A DNA stretch of 64,000 bases from Antennarius striatus (taxonomy: Eukaryota; Chordata; Actinopteri; Lophiiformes; Antennariidae): the NCBI RefSeq assembly GCF_040054535.1, contig NC_090787.1, forward strand, positions 14,887,001-14,951,000, written 5' to 3'. Below are positions 1 to 13,209 of this stretch, in pieces. Below the pieces are notes generated by a model. That model made no database searches and was not told the origin of the DNA. It was given only the letters and a program-made list of their open reading frames with translations. Position numbers and translations under genes: made by a program. The stretch's first letter is position 1; the number at the start of each line of letters is the position of its first letter.

Positions 1-3000
1 TTTAAATTGCTTTGGAAGTTAGAAGACAAAAGAAGTCTGGCAAATAAACTAAACTGAATAATACCCCCTCCCTTACCTGTAAAGCACACACATAGCAGAA
101 ACAGATCTAAAAAAAGAGCATGAGTCAACCAGAACTTTGTCAACCACATGGGTGATTAGCTCTACTGATTAAAAGGTGTCTATGGTGCTTCAAAGGACCC
201 ATGACACCTCACAAAAGTTAGGGTAGGATCTGTCTGGTGAGCACAAAGAGGAAGGTGTTAAAGATCACACAACCAGCAGTCACAGAGACCAGAGATATTT
301 GTAATCACTGAGAGGTGATAAGAAACTCTGTCTCGCTATATTTCAGGTAATTTACAAGTTTACAAGTCCGGTTTTGCTACTTAAAAATCTATTTTCTCAT
401 TATCTGCTGGTTATGCAGCACTGCATCACGGTCGCAGCAGGACACACGGTCCAGATGTTCTCAAGGAAGTTTTGAGGGAGATTCAAAGGTCCGCCCCAGT
501 TGGATGAGATGTATAATTTCTCCAGAATGTTCACTGTGTCCTCTTACCATTTGGATGTCCTCAGAAAAACCTTCAAAGGATGGGGCCCACAGGCATATAC
601 CACCTTCTGACCACAACTTCTGGCAGCTACTTCCCTAATAGAGTCTTTAAACATGGCCCACTTGGATTCCCTTCCACAGCTTCCCCAGAGATGCATGAAA
701 TTTTTTTTCCTCAGAAACGAGAGTCACAGAAGTACGTTTACCAAAATGTTACTAGTTCAGTTCAACAAAAATCTCTCTTCTCTACATTGTAAACGACTTG
801 AGATCTGATGTTGCAACAAAACAGGTCTGTGCCAAGTGTGAACATTTATGGATCATATGCACAAATGTGGTGTTTGTAATAAATGTGAAAATTTATATTC
901 TTTTTTAGATTATGTTGCCTGCCAGTGTCGGAAAAGAACACCAAGCAGAGCATGCAAAAAATAAAAAAAAAAGGAAAACAAAATAAAAATAGTTAAAACA
1001 TTTTCCAGCTGGAGGCTGCAGTATTTACATATTCTGCTTGGAACGTGTTTCAGTCAGATCACATAACAGAAGAAGCAAATGTGTCTGTTCTCAAATCCAC
1101 AAGACGCTAATCCAACAAGTAGTTTTCCAAGATGCTGAGTTTGTAATATGACAAAAAAGAATGCTAATTTGTTCTATATGTAAGCTAGACAACACTGAAC
1201 ATAAATCATTGATCTCATAGGTTTAAGGATATTCTGTCATCATTGCGGGTACTCAGCGAGAAACAAACACCAAACTGAATCTGAACAACAAAGGTTGCTG
1301 CTATTGCTCATGACCTCCTCTTTGTTTGGTACTATTTATTTGCTCTCTATTTTAATTCCTAACTAAAAACAAGATTGAGCTGAACAGCCAGAAGGGATCA
1401 AACATAAGATACTTTTCTGCCATTACCAGACACACAAAGCCCTCAGCGTAATGGTCTCATGCTAGCTGGGTGTTGAAATCCAGGATTTTATGGCCATGAG
1501 GAGTCAGAAGGTAAGACAGAATTATTAGCCAAATTAGTTGTTTGCCACTAAGAGGATTACACTTTAATCTTATGAAATGTCTCATGCACTTTGTGTTGCA
1601 ACGGTCTTTAGGTAACAACTAAGCAGCTGTAGATGAAAATAATTCAGTCAGAAATAAAACCACAGAAATAATCACACAACACCAGGAACAGTTGCTTGTT
1701 TAATTTGTGATTCCTGTAGGTATCCTACAGTACATTGTAGCTGAGCCAATGGGTTAATGCACAATATCATTTACTCATGCCTTGAGAATTTTCCTGATCA
1801 ATGCATCACAACAAGGTCAGCAGAGGTCTGACCACAGAATAAAGCCCAGTTAACACGGCAGTGATACTTGTTTGTCACTTAAGTCAGGTGATTAATGCAG
1901 ATCACAGCGTGCTTAAGATGCGCTTGGTGACAGTAAGAGCATTACAGAAGATGAATGCATTTGGCCATCTGCTCTCCCACAGAGGTGATTTTAATTAATG
2001 GTACTGGTATTGTTAATCTCACCTCAACAGTCAACGTCCCAGTCATCAAAATTATAGTCAGAAATCAGTCTGACATCAGCCAGCTTCTGACAGCATTTGA
2101 AAACCATTTGAAGATGTGTCGTCTTCACTTCACACGCCAGCAGCTAGGAAAGCAGGAAAAACATTTGGTGGCACTGGGAGCAGTAATCCTGGCATATGCC
2201 ACTGGGAGCAAATGCCTCAAAGGTCTACCTTTGCCATCAGTCGCATTGACACCCACTGCTAAATGATTGTCAGTCAGTATTTTCCCTTTATCTTATATAA
2301 ATTCCATATAATTCTTTATAATAGTGCAAGTTCTCTGTCAAATTGCATAGTTACTCCATAAAAAAAATATGTCTGTTTATTTGTCTTCCCATTTTATACA
2401 TTTTTTTCATTTAAGTGAGGTTTTTAATAATGCCGACATATTAAGTACATTTACAGATCAACAGGTGATGTGGGAATTTAATGTAGGATGTATCAGATAG
2501 GGTTTGTTGGAGGTTTTTTGGCCTTAAAGTCACAACATAACCCTGTAAAAACACTGGTGCAGGCAAAGTACATCACGGAATATGCACATCATATTAAATG
2601 AACATGACGCCCAAACCAGGCTACTTTATTTCCATAGCAACAGAAATGTTCCTGTGACGAGTAACGCCATCTACACGAATGAAAGAAGTGATATATTCAT
2701 TTCGTAAGAGTACGAGTTACATCCTGTCACAGATTTATTACGTGCTATTGTTTAAATATACATTGAAGAAATGTTTTCACACTCTGATGGATTACTGTAA
2801 AACTTACATTAGAAAACCCAGAACCCATTCTTGATCATGTTTAACCACATGTAACAGCCATGTAATGATATATGCATGTTTAAACCCTAGTGAGAAACAT
2901 CTACATGAGCTCTGCTGATAACAACACAGCTTCAGAGACAGACAGGTATTTATGACAGAGCTTATTTAATTTAGATAGGCACAGACTGTATTCTGAGGCT

Positions 3001-5775
3001 GGAAACCCATCCAGCCATTCTCAGGTCAAGCCCTTATCAGTTTCCTCATCTCACTTTAACCTTAGGTGCTCTGATAAACTGGGGGTATACATGTCTCTGC
3101 GGGGTGGTGGGGGTCATGTGGAAGGTTTAATCTCAACCATTTGGACTGTCTGAAAAGCAGATAAAACAAGATTATCCTTTGCGTGGCACTGGCCTTCGGT
3201 GTGATGAGAGGGTGGAAGCATGTGGGAAGCAGCTGTGGAGGTGCCAAATGCTCAGACCGGCTAGTGGTCTCTGTTGCTTTTGGCACCTCCCACGGCTCTA
3301 CAGGCACAGATAACCCCCCCAACCACAGCTCATCCTCACAGCTCTCCAAACGATTACAACTGGCCAAATGTTTAGCATACTGTCCCTAATCACACTTAAC
3401 ATTCTGTCACAATATGCCCATAAATAGCTTGTAGGGCTACATAAATCACGCAGGTACTTGCAGACATAATGTTGTTAGGTCTAATTGTTTGTTTTTTTCC
3501 TTCTTCCTGTTAGTTGATTTTATTGCATCTGTAGCTGTATAACAAATGCTTTCAGATCATTCATGGAGGGTGAATATTTAGTTCACAGCTATTGAATTTA
3601 AAACATGTGAAGCACAACCTAAACAGCTGCATTGTAAAACAAAGATCATTTATGGAAATAAATGCATAACATAAGAAAATTATAAAAATGGCAGCCCTGT
3701 TTTATGATAAATTAATTAGCCTATTAGGGCCAAGCATGAATAATAAAGAGCTTGCCTGTAATAAGATCTCAGCGGACTCAACATGTTTTAAACAAACTCA
3801 GAACATTAATATGGATGCCATGTAAACACGTTTCTAGGATTTTTCCATTTGGCCACAAAAGTCTGTGTCTATTAAGAAATTTGGAAAGACAGATTTTGTT
3901 GTTTAAATCTCCTAAAAGCCGAGGCAGATCAAAAGAAGCATTAGTATTCAAAGACAAACCATGTTTGGCTGAGGTTCCTCTACCCCCTCTATCTCCATCC
4001 ATTCCCCACTGTGTTACTAATGCTCACTGGCTGAGAACGATTGGAACAACAGTTGCGAGATGCACTTCATTATGCATAAACATTTTTGAATACGCATTGA
4101 CCATATGCACAAGCAGGCATGCCCCCACCGCACGCGAGAGCATGTCACTGTAATTCAAACACGGATTGTAAGAACAAATTATTGCCTTGCCAGTGTTAAC
4201 AAAATACCTGTTAAAGGATCATAATGATAAACAAAGCAAAACAGGTTTTGGAATTCAGGCCAGTCATTTCAGAAGTGGGGAGGGCTTGGGTTGAAACCAG
4301 GCAAGAGAGTGCCATCTACAGGCAGAAAGTTTGCTGTGTTATTTTCAGATGACTTGCAAGGAATAATAAATTCTAATATGACGCGCGGCTGTTCACAAAG
4401 TAGTTTTCATAGACAAAAGCTCTGTCAATACTCAAACTGGAATCCAAAAGACTAATTGGTGTAGAGACAACCTTAAAACGGTGCACCAACAAATTTGTTT
4501 CAACTTGAAATTTCAGCTTCCCTCTCAGCACAACCTTGGTGTGTGCTCTGCACTTTCAGCTGGTAAAGGATCCAATGTGGGTTTCAGTTAAATTATGATG
4601 ACTACTTCACATTTCATGCTTCATATTGAATTTCACCGCCTTAAGCTACGTGGATGTGGGGCCCCCAGAGATCAGTGGGCCCGCACAATAACCTTCAGTG
4701 ATACTCTGTGTGTGATGATTGCAGGCACATATTTGACTTGACATAACCATATCCAACTTTCACTTTGATTTACATTTTCCACGTCATCGCTGAACTGGTC
4801 ATTGTAGATATTCCAGCAATGAAAAATCTCCTTGTTTCAGTGCATCTGCAGCGAGGGCGCTCATACCAGCAATCCATATTCCCATGGCTTGATGGCTGTT
4901 ACTATATCAGGAAAGGTAAATAAGAATTTGCCTGGTAGTCCAAGCTGTGAATAAATTTGATTCTCTCTGGACAGTCACATTATTCAAAGCAGGGAAGATT
5001 AAGTATAGGCTCCTTCCTTGTGTGTGCACATGTAAAAATGTCTGTGCATAAGTATATTTATATGTACCCCTGCGTGCATACGTGTGTAGATGCGTATGTC
5101 AGCGCTAATTCCTGCCTTTTTCGAATATCTTGTCCCTCTTCTCCTCCTTGAGTACGATTCACATCTCCATATTGCCATCCTGGAATGTCACCCTCCTTGA
5201 AGCAATTTCCTCTCAGCCATTATCTGATAGGTGAGAACTGCTTCCTATTGGCAGGTGCAGACAACACCAGGGCTGGGTAGGAGCTGGCTTTTAAACATGG
5301 TACTCGCTCCTTACCAGACTCCAGTCTGCCAGGCTCTGACAGCCCCCACAGGGCTGGCCACTGGGGATGGACTGTTGGTCCAACTGGCCACTGAGGGGTG
5401 TAATTGCTCCCTCTGACATATTTGGCACAAGCAATCCATTTGCTCCACAACAGAAACCCCTGTGCGAGGATCTTGCTCAATCCTGTTAGACCAGAAGATG
5501 GCAATATTGAGGTGGGGGACGAACATGTGAAACACCCCAGCTCTGTTATTGTTCATATCATATAAGAAGCTAAAGGAAGCAAGAAAGGATTAAACAGTCA
5601 TAACAGTTTATTAAAAACCTTCTGCTCGATGCTTCTCTTTTTGTGTTGTACTGAACGCGATGTTGGTCACAAGGAGAGCAAAAGAACTGATATAAAATAT
5701 TTAATACCAATGCCATAGATGCACAAAAAGGCAAGTTTTAAGGCTCAAAAAATGATTTATAAAACCTGTTGCAGA

Positions 5776-5880
5776 TCTATTCTATTCTATTCTATTCTAT
5801 TCTATTCTATTCTATTCTATTCTATTCTATTCTATTCTATTCTATTCTATTCTATTCTATTCTATTCTATTCTACTGTAT
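5776..5880. repeat. (TCTAT)n pentanucleotide microsatellite
   Basis: About 19 perfect tandem copies of TCTAT run from 5776 to 5874 and then decay into TCTAC and TGTAT variants. Because five is not a multiple of three, the array translates to a repeating five-residue pattern and creates a spurious open frame. It is likely to vary in length between individuals. Confidence 0.97.
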
Positions 5881-6092
5881 TCTACAGTGGACTGTGTATT
5901 TTGTGTAGGTAGGGTATTGTATGCTGAGGGTATTTATTCACTGAATAGAGAATGATGCAAAACACAGTCAACACTCCTATTTTTCTGCTTTTACTCATAA
6001 GAGTTTAGAATTAGGAAAGCAAAATTGCAACAAAGGCACTTAAAATCATGCCTGTGGTGCACAGTCTATGCATGTGCGAGTGTGGGTGCACG

Positions 6093-6109
6093 CGTACATG
6101 CGTGCGTGC

Positions 6110-6142
<33 letters not shown>
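6093..6142. repeat. (TGCG)n/(TG)n microsatellite
   Basis: A compound array starts with about four TGCG units and continues as roughly 15 uninterrupted TG units. Open frames on the opposite strand that encode His-Thr runs here are artefacts of the repeat. Confidence 0.95.
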
Positions 6143-7940
6143 ATTGGAGAAGAGAGATAGATAAATGTTGAGGGGCATAAGCTGAGAGGATGTTTTGTTT
6201 CCCCACTGTGTGCAGAGTGCACAGAGGAGTTAAGGGATTCCAATCTGGTTGTCGAGTCCTGCGGTGCAAAGAATGTTTGGAGTGCGCTTGGTGATAGCGG
6301 ACTCCATTACGGGGCTGAGTCTCAGGGTAGGCTGCCATTGTGGCGGCAAGCGAGGAGGTTAATCAGATCCCAGTTCCATTATGAATGCTTGCTATTTCTA
6401 AAGGGCTCTATGAATAGAATACTGTAAGCTCTCGTAAAAATTAATCTGGGCTCTGTGCTTTTACAGAGAGAAGACTGATAAAGAATAGTGTTGGTGTACA
6501 TTTGAGGAGATTTCACATTCTCCAGAGCAAAACCAAATGAGTGTTTTATTGGGGCATAGTTATTAATTATCTAAGATTAAGACATTCCCTTCCCCACTCT
6601 CCAGAAACATTTCTCATGTCTGCTTTGTTTGCTGTTGAGGGAAGATTAAATTAATTGAATTTTTTAAGAATTAAATGAATTTCATATTATGTTAATGACA
6701 TCATTTTGCACGGAGGTGCTTGTGTATTATCAGTTTATCCTTATTTAACTGGAACACTTTGCAAAACATCATATTCAGGCTTCATTTTGTTTTGACTTTA
6801 TTTTTCTGTATTTTATATCTTGCAGTATCTTATTGAACAGTTGCTGATAATGTAGGTTATTGATTAGGGACATTTGGATGAATCCTTCCTACATGTTACT
6901 TTTAAGACTTCACACATGAACACACTCATTTCACAGATGGAGATTTGATAGTGGCATTTGATTTGGTTTTGCTGAAATGTACAGCTCAGTTTTCTGCTGT
7001 GAGCCAAACTCAACAAAGCATCAGGAAATGGAGGCACCTACTTGACAGTGCCACGACCATGCCTCCACTGAAACACTCAGCTCTAAATCTTTTAGATTAG
7101 GAAGCTGTGAGTGGTGCTGCTTGTCTGATTTATGAGGGTGTACCTGATTTCATGTATGCTAGAAATCTGGAGGTTTAATGATAGCTCTAGTCTGAAAAAC
7201 ATTAAAAAAAAAAAATTCTGTTAGAATTTATATTCTGCTGCTTTTTCTGGTGACATTTGTTCATGTTATCTGGACAACCGCTTTACAATATATCACAAAT
7301 AAAAAAAACTTCACCACAAACTTCAATTCAACTCTTGCTGCATGCATGATTTGAAAAGTGACAGAAGACCATAATAAGACGTAGCTACTGGGGATAATGC
7401 AAGCCAAGATTCAGCAGTCTGCCATCACAACAACAAGCTAACTGTGATTTGGAGAGCAATAAATGCATGCCTAATAGGACAGTTCACATTTCACACAATT
7501 CATAGAATATCTACTTTCCTTATGAAGGCACAGAAGATAAAATTCAACTAAGCTTGCTGAACAACAGAGCACTTATATGGGGCGAAATGTGTTAACAGGC
7601 TAGACAGTCCTATTCTCAACAAAGAGGTATTTAAGTACTGAAGATGAAGTGAGATGGAAAATCTCATTTCCATAACAGAACAGGAAAAACAGTCTGGCAG
7701 GAGGTGTTTTCTTTTCCTTTTTTTTTTTTTTTGCTCCCTCTCTCTCTGCTGAATTGTCAGAGCAATCATGAACGATCCACATTCAGAGCGGCACTCTAAA
7801 AGGAGTGGGGGTAGGGGGAATAGAGGGTGGGAGGGGTGGTCGTGGGGGGGGGGGTAAAGGAAGGGGGTTGAGCCCTCTTTCCCAAAAAACACATACAAAT
7901 GAACTTGAACAATCTCATGCTTGCGCACATGCATGAAAGT

Positions 7941-8002
7941 ACACACACGCATAGACACACACACACACACGCACACACACACACGTACACAGACACAAAC
8001 AC
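7941..8002. repeat. Interrupted (CA)n microsatellite
   Basis: A CA-rich array with single-base interruptions (ACGC, TACA, GACA). A G-rich stretch (7800-7860) and a poly-T run (about 7719-7732) lie just to the left, so the whole segment is of low complexity. Confidence 0.93.
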
Positions 8003-9758
8003 AGTAGTAGATACACATAGATGCAGGGATACACAAATAGTGCTTAGTCTCACAGGAGCAGACAGTGAGCACATTATGCAAACAGAGGCTTTGTGTGTAC
8101 GGTGCTGAGCGTGCCTGTGTGTTGGAGAGAGAAATTAGACTGATTAAAAATCATGAAGAAAAAAAAAAAGAATCACAAACTGTTAGATGGATCTCCTAGG
8201 GGCTAATTAGTATGTTGAATTTTGAGCCAAAAAACATGCTGTTTGACAAATCTGGAGATGTACGTATATTCATGATTTGTAGCTTTCTTTCCAAATCTAT
8301 TTTTAACATGTTTACATTTGACAAAGCATCACTGCATATGAAAATTTTCCAATCTGTTTATGTAGCATCATAGACCAAATTTGAATTTGTAATTTGTTAC
8401 TCCCATACTCCTTTAAGGCAGGAGTTCTTCTAGAATTGAAAGGAAGTGGAGAGCACAGACAAACAGCAAGGGTCAGTCAGTCCACTAGAAAAAGATTAAA
8501 CCTTCATGTAACCCAGGTAACAGTGGAGCACCTTATAATGCTGCACGAATTGAAAATGAAGTATTGTTAGAGGAGCTTGCAGAAGCGAAATTGAAATGAC
8601 CCTCCTCAAAACATAATAAATATTTAATTTAAGCCAAAGAAAAGACTATCTCAGAATATCTTGTCCTTGACACCAAGCCGAGCCCAGAAGATATTAGTTG
8701 AAATAGCAGACCGATAATCAGCACATGAGCCAGTTGTTAAATTTATAAAAGGGAATGCTGAAGTTCCCCGTTCTTCAATCTATCATTTATGAAGTTTAGA
8801 TTTTTAATGCATCTTCTATCGACAGCCTGTATGAATGTACTCAACAACACACAGAAACAGCAAACAGAAGGAGATCTGCTTTATGTTTTCTGAATAGACA
8901 GACTTCTGGTTTAATATTTTAACCATCTTTCCTGCCGTCTGGAGCTTTCACCATACCAGTCATTGTGACTTTTCAATTCCTCCTTGTACTTCTCATGTTA
9001 ACAGAGCAATAGGCCCAGTAGGCGGAGCGGCCATGACATGACAGTTACAGAGACAGAGAGATAAGAATTGACTGGTGAGTTTTATTCATAATGCATCCCC
9101 ATTCTGTTTCAATTACCCAAGAGCTTTAGTCTAGAAATGGAACACATACATGTATTTATAATATTCAACACTGATGAAAACCTCGACTATAATTCAGTGT
9201 ATTCACATGATGGAAGAATAAATATAGACAATTGGAAGCACTCCTTTTTTATTTACTGTATTTTTTATTTTTTTAACATGGTCTTCTGCACCACTAAATA
9301 TCAAACTAGACATCTGGATTTGGTTTTTATACAGTCTAGTTAAAGAGCACCTGTCAAATCGTATATGGGTCAGCTATCGTGCTATCTAGCCTTCCTCCTT
9401 TTGTTATAAGCTCTACTACTCGTCTCCAGCATTGCTGTAATGGATACAGTGTAGATTTTAGACCTGTGACCCTGACTGCAGGTCAGGGATCGAGAGCAGC
9501 ATGAATGAAGAGACAAAATGTATTCTATGTGGTTTAAAGCAATATTATTTCAGATGGACGAAGCCTTGAATTGTATTTCAAGAGAGAAGCTGAAGTTTTG
9601 AGTGAATGATTCCATTGGCTGCCTTAAACGTTACTGGGAGCTGGTGCAACCATTTAGATTCCAGCAGGGCATTCAGTGAGCAGTGGATACTGCCAAGAGC
9701 TATCTAACAGGTCAACAAAAAATACCTGTTAATTGACCTTTTTTCCTCTCTCACTCTC

Positions 9759-9761
<3 letters not shown>

Positions 9762-9825
<64 letters not shown>
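9762..9825. repeat. (TG)n microsatellite, about 32 units
   Basis: A nearly perfect TG dinucleotide array of about 64 bases, flanked on the left by a CT-rich stretch. No gene is associated with it. Confidence 0.97.
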
Positions 9826-9826
<1 letters not shown>

Positions 9827-12800
9827 CGCGCACCACTACCAGGCTGCTGCTGCTCCTACAGGATGTTCACCTTAACCTCCCAAGGAGTTCAGAGATACTA
9901 AGATAGAGCCAAGATTTAAACATCACTAACCCCTTAAAAATTCACACTCATGCTTAAACTAATAGTAGAAGTAGCAGCAGGATCTATGACGATCTTCATT
10001 GACCAGATAAATAAAAGAAAAGTCAGCAGGATTTGCAAGAAGAAAACCTAAAGGAAGAGCCGATACTTGAACCTAAAAGAAAACAGTCTCAGTGCAGCGC
10101 ACCACAGTCTGTCACCCTTGGAATTAGCCTAAAAATATAAGAATAACTTGATGTATGGTGCTTTGAGAAAACAATCTAGTTGATAATAATCTGTGCTTCA
10201 CTGGAAATAAAAGGCAAAGACAGTTAGACAGCATCGTAGGGTATAAAAGTAAATTATTTTGCATGCCCTCTGGCTTGTACTGTGTCTCACAGATATTCAC
10301 CCAGCCCAGACAGCTTCAGGCCTGTGTGTCCTTGAGGCGCAGCACCAGAGTCCACAAATCACTACACAAGATACAGAACAATCAGCCAACCCACGCTGTA
10401 TATTTGCAGCATATTCCACTTATGACATGTTCCCTCCATATACTAAAATTCAGTCTGGCTTTCTCACTGACACGGATTTTTATTAAATTTTAATTAAAGT
10501 AGGAGAAAATAACTAATTCATGAACGCAACCCAGCTGCACTTGAAGGGTCAACATTCAGCATTAGGTTACTGCAGCTGGAAACAGTCCCATGATAGTTTG
10601 ACCCTCATGTTACGACCCTTTCTTGAATGTGAAAATCTGCTCCTAGAATTTGAAATTACAATGGTGCCATTAGATTATGAGTTTATTCAACGAAAGCAAG
10701 ACTTCCCCAATGGTGGGCATTCTGGATCTGGAATCCTACTTGGATCCAGGTTGTACTTTGTGGTAGATCCTACGAGGGATGCCATTGCGACACTTTTCCA
10801 TGTATGACATATGATCCATTCACTTGGAAGCAGGAATATTGTTATCTTTCCAACCCTGCAGCCTTGCTTTGCTGTTGAATAAAGTGATAAACAATTCTGA
10901 ATCCAAATTATTCACCACCAAAGCTAATGGATTACTCCTTAGGCCAAAACCTAACTCTCACAAAAAAAAACATTTCATTGACATCTGTTCACAAGTTGAA
11001 TAATCCTGCTAACAGACAAGCGAACAAACTGATGCCAGAGGAGAAATGAACTCACTGGCACAGGAAAGAATTCAGTGAAGTCTAAATTTATAAAAAGTAG
11101 AAACAACATGTTCTTCACTGTGAAGTGAACTTTAGTCTTCTGCCTAGAAGATATGTGTAATCCATTTACCCAACAATTCCATTAACTGGTAAAATGGACA
11201 TTGTTTATTTTTATTCTGATGTCCCACGTGAGTGCACTGTCAGAAAACCCTGAAGGCTAACTTTTGAGGAAAATTGTTGTTCAAAGCTGAAATTGTAGAA
11301 AAACAGTGCAAACAATTTTCACATTGAGTGTTCCTCTAAATATGACCCTGCTCCAGCCTTTCAGTCAATCGCAGCAAATGATCTCCTTCTTGTTTTTTCA
11401 CCATTCGTCCATTTCCACTGTACCTGTTTTCAAACATACAGTACATACATTCCTCTATCATAGCTCTTCTCGCATGGATATATCTTCTGAAGGCACACGT
11501 ATTTTCATCTTGCGTAATATGACTTTAAATTGTAAACATATGAAATTACCTAACCTTGTAAGTGCATAAAATGTACATAAATAAATGATTACAAGAGCAA
11601 AACGTATGAATGGGTGAGTAAACAAATACAAAAATACAAAAAAAGAGTAAAATGTATGATTGTATGAGTTAAAGTGAAGAAATATTAGAATTCAATGGTA
11701 TAAGAATTAAAAAAAAGAGTAAACAAATGTATGGACAAGGATGACTGTCTGTAGACATAACATATTGATGCATGTGCTATGATTTGGAATCATGTGTTTA
11801 TCAGCAGGAAATGATTAGTTATTGTAAATTGTGATTTTCCATAATGATCAATCCTGATCTGTGTTTCATTTTATCAAACAGTAGCCTCTTACTTTTCCAT
11901 GACTGTCCATATGAAGGCATTTTTAGTCTGTTTCCTGTTGTTTGCTTTTTAATAGTACTGGCCAAAGTTAAAAAGGTCCCATCTTTGTTCTCCTGTCCTC
12001 AGAAAGTAATCAGTCAAAGAACCACCTCTGCACAAAACACAACTTTTCAGAATAACTTGCAGACAAACAAACTGAAAACTCAAAAATAACAAACAAAACT
12101 GCCTCCAACTCTCATTGGTGGAAGTAATGACACTCTGTGTACAATCATCTTTCTTGGGGGATGTACAGAGATTTCAGTTCACTAATCAAACACTGTATTT
12201 CAGGTTAATGCAACATCCCACGCAGTAATTCTATTCACAGAATGGACTTAGCTTGAAAAACATGAAAAGAGATCTGTTTTATTCTAACCTCGCAACTTGC
12301 GTAGGTGCTGAGCCACTTGAACTTACAGACCGTTGGGTTGGTACCAAAATAAAAAAAGATGAGAGCGCAGCTGGAGATCTATGGTCATGCAGGCTGTTTT
12401 TTTGGGCCAATTTATCCAGTGTTACATTGGTGCTCTCTCTAGAAGACCTGTTAAGACCTGTTTTCATGGATTTTTGTTTGTGTGGGGGTTTTTTTTTTGG
12501 TTTCAGTGCTTGTCAGCACCACAAATAAAAACACATTGATCTCAGTGTGTTAATGTGTCACTTCAAATTTGAAGGATGGATGTGTCAAAACCAGACAGAT
12601 TCTGTGCAATATGTTTGTGTTCAGTGACTTACACACATCAGAACAACCACACTGCTGCACTGGATAACGTGATCCATTAAACAATGGGAGGTCCTATTTA
12701 TAGTGAAAAAACTGCCCTGGTCCTTGTTAGCATATTAAAGTCATACTAGGTGAAAATAGCCCCAACAATACCACTAATTACTGTGCCTTGAACTTTGTTT

Positions 12801-13091
12801 TCTAAAGACAACAGTTCCCGGTTGTTTGGGGATTTATTTGACCCATTAAGACCTCATGATTATGTTGAACTGTTTCCTCCGTCCATTGGAACAAATAGGC
12901 TCCAGGCTGATAGGCTCACAATCCTTTCATGGTCATGTTTCCTAACAAGTTTACTTTGTACAAATACTCAAAGCAAATTTCTCCAATGTCGTTCCCCACC
13001 TGAACACTGTCACAGCCTGTCACCGCAAAAATCAAGCAGAGAGCTCTCTTGTCAGACAAAATCATTTTCACTGATTCTCCCTCATATTCAG

Positions 13092-13093
13092 CA

Positions 13094-13176
<83 letters not shown>

Positions 13177-13209
13177 ACTCTCTCGTCTCTCTCTCTCTGT
13201 CTCTCTCTG
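13092..13209. repeat. (CT)n microsatellite
   Basis: A polypyrimidine CT array of about 118 bases with rare interruptions (CG, CAC, TGT). Long open frames on both strands encode Ser-Leu or Arg-Glu runs and are artefacts. Long homopurine/homopyrimidine tracts of this kind can adopt triplex (H-DNA) structures. Confidence 0.97.

Larger units (their letters stand above)
1..12000. other. Gene-free AT-rich region, left part
   Basis: I find no supportable exon here. Open frames are short, lack paired splice sites with matching phase, resemble no family I know, and several lie across microsatellites. The stretch holds long simple repeats (listed separately) and otherwise unique-looking AT-rich DNA. 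A 210-base open stretch at 580-792 and a 310-base one at 1955-2266 look accidental. The region is part of the 25 kb 5' flank of pcdh8, so distant regulatory elements are plausible but cannot be recognised from one sequence. Confidence 0.6.

Noticed and set aside
1955-2266. 103-codon plus-strand frame, considered as an exon
   Set aside because: There is no flanking acceptor or donor in phase, no recognisable family, and it contains a short internal duplication (CACTGGGAGCA) of ordinary appearance.
5719-5955. 78-codon frame with a repeating five-residue pattern
   Set aside because: It is produced by the TCTAT microsatellite.
7548-8108. Several overlapping frames with Cys/Val or His/Thr runs
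   Set aside because: These are translations of the CA/GT microsatellite and neighbouring low-complexity sequence.
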